Assembly: GCA_031401035.1 (NCBI GenBank)
Contig: JANNRA010000147.1
Location: forward strand, 1 to 5,826
Direction: 5' to 3'
DNA: 5,826 nt
Source: JANNRA01 sp031401035
Lineage (GTDB): Bacteria > Desulfobacterota > Binatia > HRBIN30 > CADEER01
Shown: positions 1 to 5,744 of the stretch, one piece after another
Numbering within the stretch: position 1 is the first letter of the stretch
Layout of the letters: every line of letters begins with the position of its first letter
Program-made: the position numbers and the translations under genes
The notes under the pieces: model-generated
The model's database searches: none
What the model saw: only the letters and a program-made list of their open reading frames with translations
What the model was told of the DNA's origin: nothing

Positions 1-197
1 GGCGCGACGGGGGCGGCCGGACGCACCGCACCCGCGCCGAGCGGCGTCGGCGCCGCGGCGGCGAGCGGCTCCGCCTCGGGGGCGCGCGCCGCGAGCAGCG
101 GTCGTACCAGCAGCCACAGCGCCAGCCCCACCAGCGCCAGCGCCGCCGCCAGCATCCATACGCTGCCGCGCACGGCGGTCGGGTCGTCGCTTGCCAT
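1..197 (-). CDS. Membrane-anchored protein of unknown function, N-terminal fragment
   Basis: An open frame starts at ATG 197-195 on the minus strand and runs off the left edge after about 65 codons. The protein starts MASDDPTAVRGSVW. It then has an uninterrupted hydrophobic stretch at about residues 12-32, rich in Leu, Ala and Val with two Trp, followed by a short basic flank and a linker rich in Ala and Pro. This is the layout of a single-pass inner-membrane anchor with its main domain on the far side, but that domain lies outside the window, so no function can be named. There is no convincing Shine-Dalgarno motif before the ATG. The gene diverges from the arsenate reductase with 86 bases between their starts. 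The hydrophobic segment in a frame open to the edge makes a real gene likely; codon bias alone could produce a similar frame, hence moderate confidence. Confidence 0.6.
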   Translation of the reverse strand, partial: MASDDPTAVRGSVWMLAAALALVGLALWLLVRPLLAARAPEAEPLAAAAPTPLGAGAVRPAAPVA

Positions 198-231
198 CGT
201 CACGCGACCATAGTGAGGCACCTTCGCGCCG

Positions 232-251
232 CGCAACCGGCGCCCGTTGCG
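232..251. promoter_or_regulatory. 20-bp near-perfect palindrome between divergent genes
   Basis: Positions 232-237 (CGCAAC) and 246-251 (GTTGCG) are exact inverted complements. The centre, 239-244, is the palindrome GGCGCC, so 9 of 10 base pairs of the 20-bp dyad match; the only mismatch is 238/245. It sits in the 86-base gap between two divergent starts (197 and 284), where an operator would be expected. It does not resemble the AT-rich ArsR operators I know. GC-rich DNA produces such dyads fairly easily, so function is only a suggestion. Confidence 0.3.
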
Positions 252-283
252 GCCGCGCCGCGAATCGGCTAGCCGCCTGCGCC

Positions 284-634
284 ATGGCGCACGTCACCGT
301 CTACCACAACCCCGTCTGCGGGAAGTCGCGCGGCGCGCTGGAGATCCTGCGCGAGCGCGGTGTCGACCCCGAGGTGATCGAGTATCTGCAGCAGCCACTC
401 GACCGGGCGGCGTTGGAGCGCATCCTCGACCTGCTGCCGGACGAGCCGGCGGCGTTGGTGCGCAAGGACAAGCGCTTCGCGGCGCTGGGGCTGGACGCCG
501 CGGCGTACACGACGCGCGACCAGGTGGTGGCGCTGCTGCTCGAGCATCCGGAGCTGATGGAGCGGCCGGTGGTCATCAGCGGCGGGCGAGCGGTGATCGC
601 GCGGCCGTCGGAGAAGGTGCTGGAGCTGTTCTGA
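284..634 (+). CDS. arsC: Arsenate reductase, glutaredoxin-dependent ArsC type
   Basis: This 116-residue cytoplasmic protein is a thioredoxin-fold ArsC. The family reduces arsenate to arsenite through an active-site Cys, using glutathione and glutaredoxin. The N-terminal motif YHNPVCGKSR places His8 and Cys12 exactly where the E. coli plasmid R773 enzyme has them. Arg60 (in ALVRKDKRF), Arg94 (in MERPVV) and Arg107 (in IARPSEKV) also match that enzyme's three catalytic arginines in number and position. The R773 enzyme has Thr at position 14, where this one has Lys. Length fits the short chromosomal form; R773 ArsC, at 141 residues, has a longer C-terminus. The start at 284 is chosen because family similarity begins there. 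The frame stays open upstream to a TTG at 191, but that stretch is Arg/Ala-rich and unlike the family. No Shine-Dalgarno motif is obvious. No arsR, arsB or acr3 lies beside it, so a more general thiol-redox role cannot be excluded. Confidence 0.93.
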   Translation: MAHVTVYHNPVCGKSRGALEILRERGVDPEVIEYLQQPLDRAALERILDLLPDEPAALVRKDKRFAALGLDAAAYTTRDQVVALLLEHPELMERPVVISGGRAVIARPSEKVLELF

Positions 635-657
635 CGGTGGTGCGCGCCGCTCAGAAC
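628..657. terminator. Inverted repeat at convergent gene ends, possible bidirectional terminator
   Basis: GTTCTGA at 628-634 is the exact reverse complement of TCAGAAC at 651-657, with a 16-base GC-rich loop. The arms are the last bases and stop codons of the two convergent genes, both of which end in Phe (TTC) then TGA. Only 16 bases separate the genes, so any shared terminator must lie here. The stem is short and there is no T-run on either strand, so the symmetry may simply reflect two similar gene ends. Confidence 0.28.
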
Positions 658-1865
658 GCGCCGCTGGAGTAGGCGCGTTCGATCTCTAGTTCGATGTTGC
701 CGGTGGTGTACGTGGCGCGGCTGGCCATCCCGGAGGGGTCGATGGAGGCATCGACGCTGACGCTGCCGGCATCGATGCGGCAGGGAATGTCGGCGGCGCC
801 GCGGCGTGCCGGGCAGTCGATGCTCACCTCGACCGGCTCGAGCGGGCTGACGTCGGGCATCCACTGCGCCGCCGTCACCGTGCCGCCCTCCGGCGCACTG
901 GCGATCAGGCGCGCCAGGCTGAGGTCGTCGCGCAGTGGCACCGCCGACTGCAGCCCGCCGTCGATGCGGGTACCGCGCACCTCGCCCTGCACGGCGTAGG
1001 AGCCGTCCGGCGCGCGCGTCAGTTCCAGCGAGTGCAGCTTCTCGCCGCCGGCGACGGCGTCGGCCGAGGCCTGCTCGATGACGCCGCCGGCATCGGCGAC
1101 GGTCAGGCGCACCTGATCGAGGCCGACCGCCTCGCCGCGCGAGCGCGGCTCCAGCAGCACCGAGCGCGACACCGTCACCCAGCGGCCGCCGTCGCCGCGG
1201 TAGGCGCGCAGATCGGTGAAGCCGCAGGTGAGCGGGCCGAGGCGCGTCAGCGAGACATCGACGTACGCCGGCCGCGGCTGCGCGCCGTCGGCGCCGACCT
1301 GTAACGTCGCGAGCATGCCCGAGAGGACGCGCCGCACGGTGGACTGGTAGCCGAGGCCGACATGCACGCAGCGCAGCGCGCCGAGGCCGACCGGAGCGAA
1401 GAAGAGCTTGGCGCGATACAGGGCGTTGCTGCCGTTCTCTTCGGCGACGCCGATGACGTCGGCGGTGAGGTACGGCGTACCGCCGACCACCGACGCGTCG
1501 ATGCTGGCGATCTCCTGCGAACTGGCGTCCTCGACCAGCTTGCGCGAGACGAACTCGGCGGCGGTGGCGGCGATCGCCACCGGGCGGTCGGTGAGCCAGC
1601 AGTTGATGGGCGTATCGGCGCCGATGGAAATGTCGATCTCCCAGGTGCCGCCCGCGCTGTCGGCGCGCGAGCGCTCGAGGCGCGGCTGGCTCTGCGCCTC
1701 GACCTGGAAGCGGACCTCGCCGTCGTCCGAGGCTACCGGCCGCAGCGGCATACTCTCCGGACCCTCGCGCCGCAGCGCCTCTTGCAGCACCGGCGACAGC
1801 CCCTGCTGCGCGGCGCAGCCGGCCATCGCCAGGGCGATGGCGATGGAGGCGACGACGCGGTGCAT
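651..1865 (-). CDS. Putative lipoprotein of unknown function
   Basis: This 404-residue protein has a lipoprotein signal: basic start (MHR), hydrophobic stretch to about residue 15, and AMAGC with Cys17 as the likely lipidated residue. Met at -3 is less usual than Leu; Ala at +2 would favour the outer membrane in a Gram-negative. I do not recognise the mature part. It has mixed polar and beta-prone sequence, no further membrane segment, and five more cysteines (89, 166, 214, 351, 362). The 351/362 pair is close enough to form a disulfide in the periplasm. The region to about residue 190, with an AAEFVSRKLVEDAS helix-like stretch and LRCVHVGLGYQST, looks distinct from the part beginning YVDVSLTRLGPLTC. 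The start is well constrained: an in-frame TAA lies four codons upstream of the ATG. The gene lies 80 bases downstream of the sugar-dehydrogenase-like gene on the same strand and may share its transcript. Confidence 0.8.
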   Translation of the reverse strand: MHRVVASIAIALAMAGCAAQQGLSPVLQEALRREGPESMPLRPVASDDGEVRFQVEAQSQPRLERSRADSAGGTWEIDISIGADTPINCWLTDRPVAIAATAAEFVSRKLVEDASSQEIASIDASVVGGTPYLTADVIGVAEENGSNALYRAKLFFAPVGLGALRCVHVGLGYQSTVRRVLSGMLATLQVGADGAQPRPAYVDVSLTRLGPLTCGFTDLRAYRGDGGRWVTVSRSVLLEPRSRGEAVGLDQVRLTVADAGGVIEQASADAVAGGEKLHSLELTRAPDGSYAVQGEVRGTRIDGGLQSAVPLRDDLSLARLIASAPEGGTVTAAQWMPDVSPLEPVEVSIDCPARRGAADIPCRIDAGSVSVDASIDPSGMASRATYTTGNIELEIERAYSSGAF

Positions 1866-1945
1866 GAAATTCGTTTAGCGGGAGCGCCGAGGTTGCGCCA
1901 TGGGGGAAGTGCGGAAGCGGTGTGAAATGTTCGCGACCTCGACGA

Positions 1946-3867
1946 TCACGGTCGCCAGTTGCCGCTGCAGTCGCCGAGCCGCATGGCGGCGAAGTCCTGG
2001 TCGCCGGTCGCCGCCGTCAGGGCCGGCCAGTCCATCGCGCCGGCGATACAGGTCGGCGCCAGCGCCGGCTGGGTGTCGACCCGGCCGGCGGCGCTGCCCT
2101 CGGGGGCGAACAGCCAGTCGCTGTTGCAGCGCGTCGCGGCGTGAATGGCGCGCACGGCGGTGTTCGACAGGTTGAACGTATCGGTGACCCGCAGCGCCAC
2201 GCTCACTTTGCCGGTGCTGGTGTACGTGAATTGGGGTGTGGCGACGGACGCGTCGTCGAAGGCGCCGTCGCCGTCGAGGTCCCAGGCGTAGGAGAGGGTG
2301 TCGCCGATGTCCGGGTCGTGCGAGCCGCTGCCGTCGAACGTCACGGTCAGCGGCAGCGGCCCGTTGTCGGTGTCGCTGGCGAGGACCGCGGTCGGCGGCT
2401 GCGCGCCGGCGAAGTAGCGCACGCGGTGGACGCTGCCGCTGGTGAACTCGACGTAGAACAGGTCGCCTGCGGGACCACTGGTGAGATCGACGACGCTGTT
2501 GGTGCCGACCGCGAACGGCGTCCGCCCGGCGGGGTCGGGGCGGCCATCGGCGGCGGCGGGCATCGACCAGATGCAGCCACGCGAGTAGTCGGCGAAGAAC
2601 AGCGCCCCGGTGTAGACGGCCGGGTAGTTGCCGGGCCCGGCGAAGGCCAGGCCGGAGATGGTGTTGCCGCCGCTGCCGCAGGCCTCACCGGCGACCACCG
2701 GCGCGCCGCGCGCATACGAGAAGAGCGGCGCCGCGGCGGCGCCCGCGCTCCGGTAGAGAGGTCGCGGCACTGGTCGAGCTGCGCCGCCTGGTAGCTGACC
2801 TGGGCGCCGGGCCCTTCGTAGCAGGGCCAGCCGAAGTTCTCGACGGCGGCGTCGGCGCCGTCGGCGATGCGGTTGATCTCCTCGTACGCCGACCAGCCGA
2901 CGTCGCCGACGTACAGCTCGCGCGTCTCCGGCCGCACCGCCAGGCGGAAGGGGTTGCGCAGACCGTAGGCGATAATGCGCTCGGCGCCGGCGATGCCGCC
3001 GCCGACGAGCGGATTGTCGGGCAGCGCCTGGCCGGTGAGTGGGTCGACGCGCAGTACGGTGCCGTTGAGCACGGCCGGCTCACCCGCTGGACGGCGCAGC
3101 GACTGGGAGCGCAGGGCGCCGCCGCGAGCGCTCGGCGCCGTCAGTTGGCTGCCGACGCCGCCGGGCGGGTCGCCGCAGGGATTCACCGGCGTGCCCGACT
3201 GGCCGTAGTCGACGCTGAAGAAGTTGGCGCCGTCGCCGCCGGAGACATACAGCGCGCCGTCGGCGGCGAAGGCGAGGTCGTCGACCGAGTGGCCGGGGAA
3301 CTGCTGGCACCAGCCCTCGATCAGCACCTGCTCGGCGCCGACCATCGTGTCGCCGGCCGCCTGCAGGCGCGAGACGCGGCCGCCGACGACACAGCCGTTG
3401 CTGGTCGCGCCGGGCGGGGTGGGGCACCCGTCCGCGGTGGCGCCGGCCGTGCCCCAGCGTGGCGGCGTGCCGCCGATCGCCGCGTCGAGCGTGTAACCGA
3501 CGTACACGTACGGCTGCGCCGGGAAGGCGGGGTGCAGCGCCAGCGTCGCCAGGCCGCGATCCCAGAAGTTGTGCACGTTGGTGCGCAGGTCGGCGAAGAT
3601 CACCGGCGTCGGGTCGCCGGGGGCGTCGAAGAGCTTGATGAGGCCGCTCTTCTCGGCGACGAACATGCGCCCGTCGGGGGCGAAGTCGACGGCGGTCGGC
3701 TGCGTCAGGCCAATGGCGACGACGCTGTCCTGGAAACCCGCCGGCAGCGTCAGGGCGGGGGCCGCGGTGGCGAGCAGGAGCAGGGCGGCGGCGACAGCTC
3801 CGCCCGTCGCGGCGGTTGCTGCAACTGTCCAACACCGACGCACGAAGCGGCGCCAGGACTCTCGCAC
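1946..3867 (-). pseudogene. Secreted glucose/sorbosone dehydrogenase-like protein with PKD domain, frameshifted
   Basis: Two overlapping frames read as one 639-residue protein once a two-base excess at 2755-2760 is removed. From the proposed GTG at 3867, residues 1-38 form a Sec-type signal: basic MRESWRRFVRRCW, long Ala/Leu core, cleavage probably after APA. Residues about 45-485 match the glucose/sorbosone dehydrogenase beta-propeller (PQQ-dependent in characterised soluble glucose dehydrogenases). Landmarks are WCQQFPGHSVDDLAF with His193 at the catalytic-His position, SGGDGAN, YGLRNPF with Arg304-Asn305, GDVGWSAYEEINRI and NFGWPCYEG. Residues about 489-577 are a PKD domain (DGSGSHDPD, YAWDLDGDG). 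Residues 580-639 are a tail with Cys580, Cys606 and Cys632 ending GDCSGNWRP. The break falls between CRDL (370) and the expected YRSAG, inside the propeller; both halves stay intact, so it is a recent lesion or a sequencing error. GTG 3843 is another possible start. The true sugar substrate is unknown, and no PQQ biosynthesis gene is in the window. Confidence 0.88.
2755..2760 (-). other. Frameshift site: CT dinucleotide run inside the dehydrogenase gene
   Basis: On the minus strand the bases read CGCGACCTCTCTACCGG. With three CT units the upstream frame continues as RDLSTGARAP, a low-complexity shadow reading. With two CT units it would read CRDL-YRSAGAAAAPLFSYARG, which continues straight into the second propeller part (ISGLAFAGPGNYP, GALFFADYSRGCIW). 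The family commonly has a Cys-x-x-Leu-Tyr pattern here, which supports the two-unit reading. Slippage in a short tandem repeat explains the change, whether in the genome or in sequencing and assembly. Confidence 0.85.
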
Positions 3868-3879
3868 CGGCGGGCGCCG

Positions 3880-3908
3880 GTCAATCCACGGCCCGGCCGC
3901 GGTTTGAC
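3880..3908. promoter_or_regulatory. 29-bp imperfect palindrome, candidate operator of a divergent promoter
   Basis: The left arm GTCAATCCACGGCC (3880-3893) and right arm GGCCGCGGTTTGAC (3895-3908) are complementary at 12 of 14 positions around a central C at 3894; mismatches are 3885/3903 and 3888/3900. It lies between the divergent starts of the dehydrogenase-like gene (3867 or 3843) and the crotonase gene (3940). The outer ends read TTGAC on both strands, so each arm also supplies a possible -35 box: TTGACA at 3904-3909 on plus and TTGACC at 3884-3879 on minus. A dimeric repressor bound here could control both directions. No regulator gene is in the window, so its family is unknown. Confidence 0.5.
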
Positions 3909-3909
3909 A
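3904..3909 (+). promoter_or_regulatory. Possible -35 element for the crotonase/HupE-like pair
   Basis: TTGACA is an exact match to the sigma-70 -35 consensus, 31 bases before the ATG at 3940. No good -10 follows at 16-18 bases; the best nearby hexamer is CGCGAT at 3925-3930 with a 15-base spacer, matching poorly. If used, transcription would start only a few bases before the ATG, giving a very short leader, which fits the lack of a well-spaced ribosome binding site. It overlaps the right arm of the palindrome. Confidence 0.28.
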
Positions 3910-3939
3910 TCCGCGCCGCCGACCCGCGATGCGGCAGGC

Positions 3940-4743
3940 ATGTCCTATGTCCTGGTCGAGAAACCGCGTCCGCACGTCAGCCTGATCACGCTCAATCGGC
4001 CGCAGCGCATGAACGCCATGTCCTTCGACACGGTCGCGCCCCTGTATGCGGCGTTGCAGCAGGTCGGGGCGGACAACGACACCTGGGCGGTGGTGCTGAC
4101 CGGCGCCGGGCGCGGCTTCTGCGCCGGCCTCGATCTCGAGGACCACGGCGTGCCGCCCGGCTGCGACGGCCTGCCGATGTCGCGCATCGCCATCCGCGCC
4201 ATGGAGTACATGTCCAACCTGGTGCCGGCGATGCGCGCCCTGCCGCAGCCGCTCATCGCGGCGGTGAACGGGCCGGCGGTCGGCGGCGGCATGTGCCTGA
4301 TGCTCGGCGCCGACATTCGTCTGGCGGCGGAGTCGGCGCGCTTTCGCAGCGCCGGCGTCACCAACGGGCTCACCGGCACCGAGCTGGGCATCAGTTGGCT
4401 GCTGCCGCGGCTGATCGGCGCGGCGCGCGCCTGGGACGTCATCCTCAGCGGTCGCGACGTCGACGCCGTCGAGGCCGAACGCCTCGGCATGGTCTCGCGC
4501 GTGCTCGCCGACGCGGCCCTGCTGCCGGCCGCGCTCGATCTTGCCGAACAGCTCTGCGGCTTCAGCGCGCACGGTCTGGCGATGACCAAGACCGTGCTCT
4601 GGTCGAGCCTCGAGGCCGGCAGCCTGGCGGCGGCGATCGACCTCGAGAACCGCAACCAACTCCTGGTGCGGCTGACGACGCAGAACCTCGCCGAGGCGAT
4701 TCGCGCCCGCAAGCAGCGGCGCGCGCCGCAGTTCGAGGACTGA
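3940..4743 (+). CDS. Crotonase-fold (enoyl-CoA hydratase/isomerase family) protein, atypical active site
   Basis: This 267-residue protein is a crotonase-superfamily member acting on an acyl-CoA thioester, presumably in the cytoplasm. The CoA and oxyanion-hole motifs are clear: GRGFCAGLDL (58-66) and NGPAVGGGMCLMLGADIR (110-127). The C-terminal half has LLPRLIGAARAWDVILSGRDVDAVEAERLGMVSRV, typical of the family, and total length is normal. Aligned with rat mitochondrial enoyl-CoA hydratase, the two catalytic glutamates (Glu144, Glu164) are replaced by Cys119 and Gly139. Glu148, in LTGTELGISW, falls where dienoyl-CoA isomerase has its third acidic residue (Asp204). Simple hydration by the classical mechanism is therefore doubtful; isomerase or another crotonase reaction is possible. 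The start at 3940 gives a natural N-terminus (MSYVLVEKPRPHVSLITLNRP), though GGCAGGC abuts the ATG without normal ribosome-binding spacing. It ends two bases before the next gene, suggesting one transcript and coupled translation. Confidence 0.93.
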   Translation: MSYVLVEKPRPHVSLITLNRPQRMNAMSFDTVAPLYAALQQVGADNDTWAVVLTGAGRGFCAGLDLEDHGVPPGCDGLPMSRIAIRAMEYMSNLVPAMRALPQPLIAAVNGPAVGGGMCLMLGADIRLAAESARFRSAGVTNGLTGTELGISWLLPRLIGAARAWDVILSGRDVDAVEAERLGMVSRVLADAALLPAALDLAEQLCGFSAHGLAMTKTVLWSSLEAGSLAAAIDLENRNQLLVRLTTQNLAEAIRARKQRRAPQFED

Positions 4744-4745
4744 GC

Positions 4746-5744
4746 ATGGCGCACCGGCGCGCCTCCGTCGGCGCCGCGCTGCTGGCGCTGGCCGCCGTGG
4801 CGGCGCACGCACACCCGCTGGCGCCGGCGTTGCTCGAGTTGCGCGAAGCGGCGGCGGGGCGGGTCGAGGTGAGCTGGAAGACCTCGGCCCTGCAGGCGCC
4901 CGGCGCGCCGGTGACACCGCGGCTGCCCGCCGAGTGCCGGGCGCTGTCGGCGCCGGTCGTCGCCGCCGACGGCGACGCGCTGATCGGCAGTTGGGCGGTC
5001 GACTGCGGCGCAGCCGGGCTGGTCGGCCGTGCCGTCGGCGTCGACGGCCTCGAGGCGGCGCGCATCGACGCCCTGGTGCGCGTCACGCTCGCCGACGGCC
5101 GCGTCGTGCGCGGCGTCGTGCGCGCCGGGACGCCGCTGTTCGTCGTCCCGGCGCGCGAGGCACCCGGCGCCATCCTGCGCGCCTACGTCGGCATCGGCGT
5201 GGCGCACATCCTCGGCGGCCTCGACCATCTGCTCTTCGTCGCCGGGTTGCTGATGCTGGTGCCGACGCGGCGGCTGCTGATCGAGACGGTGACCGCCTTC
5301 ACCGTCGGTCACAGCGTCACCCTGTCGCTCGCGGTGCTCGACCTGGTGCGCCTGCCGAGCGCGCCGATCGAGTTGTGCATCGCGCTGAGCGTCTTCTGGC
5401 TGGCCGTCGAGCTGGCGCGCGATCCCGGTGAACGTCCCAGTCTGGTGCGCCGCAAGCCGTGGCTGATGGCCGGGGCCTTCGGGCTGCTGCACGGGCTGGG
5501 TTTCGCCAGCGCCCTGCAGGAGGTCGGCCTGCCGGCCGGCGACGTGCCGCTCGCCCTGTTCGCCTTCAACCTCGGCATCGAGCTCGGGCAACTGACCTTC
5601 GTCGCGGCGTGGCTCACCGCTGCCGCCCTGTTGCGGCGCGCGCCAGTGCGCTGGCCGGACCGGCTGCAGCCGCTGCCGCTCTGTGCCATGGGCGCCCTGG
5701 CGGCGTTCTGGTGCTTCGAACGGGCGGCGGCGCTGTTGCGATGA
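4746..5744 (+). CDS. HupE/UreJ_2-family membrane protein
   Basis: This 332-residue protein fits the HupE/UreJ_2 family: a secreted N-terminal region followed by a membrane domain related to HupE/UreJ nickel permeases. Residues 1-22 are a signal peptide ending AHA, and the mature chain starts HPLAPALLEL as is usual in the family. Residues about 23-140 form an extracytoplasmic domain with Cys64 and Cys87. About six membrane segments follow between residues 143 and 330. Conserved features include HILGGLDH (His154, Asp160, His161), the HX5DH signature tied to nickel transport in HupE, then TAFTVGHSVTLSLA (His189), FGLLHGLGFASAL (His249) and FNLGIELGQL (Glu279). These suggest metal binding in the membrane, but the substrate of this subfamily is not settled. 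No hydrogenase or urease gene is nearby. The ATG at 4746 follows the crotonase TGA (4741-4743) after two bases, consistent with translational coupling. Confidence 0.92.
   Translation: MAHRRASVGAALLALAAVAAHAHPLAPALLELREAAAGRVEVSWKTSALQAPGAPVTPRLPAECRALSAPVVAADGDALIGSWAVDCGAAGLVGRAVGVDGLEAARIDALVRVTLADGRVVRGVVRAGTPLFVVPAREAPGAILRAYVGIGVAHILGGLDHLLFVAGLLMLVPTRRLLIETVTAFTVGHSVTLSLAVLDLVRLPSAPIELCIALSVFWLAVELARDPGERPSLVRRKPWLMAGAFGLLHGLGFASALQEVGLPAGDVPLALFAFNLGIELGQLTFVAAWLTAAALLRRAPVRWPDRLQPLPLCAMGALAAFWCFERAAALLR

Noticed and set aside
191..283. An N-terminal extension of the arsenate reductase from a TTG at 191.
   Set aside because: The 31 extra residues are Arg/Ala-rich with no ArsC similarity, and starting at 284 places the catalytic residues at the exact family positions.
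1875..1901. An eight-codon minus-strand open frame (MAQPRRSR) just upstream of the lipoprotein start, a possible leader peptide.
   Set aside because: It has no ribosome binding site and no attenuator-like hairpin, and frames this short arise by chance.
1889..1940. Inverted repeat GAGGTTGCG (1889-1897) / CGCGACCTC (1932-1940), a possible terminator between the dehydrogenase-like and lipoprotein genes.
   Set aside because: It has one mismatch, a 34-base loop and no T-run, so it is not distinctive enough in this composition.
3800..3867. A twin-arginine export signal in MRESWRRFVRRCW.
   Set aside because: Arginine pairs are present, but the residues after them do not fit the S/T-R-R-x-F-L-K pattern, so a Sec signal is the simpler reading.
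3868..4917. The minus-strand dehydrogenase frame stays open far upstream of 3867, across the crotonase gene, to 4917.
   Set aside because: This stretch is antisense to two clear family members, is Arg/Ala/Gly-rich and shows no family resemblance. It is the usual long shadow frame of high-GC DNA; the secreted protein begins with its signal peptide near 3867.
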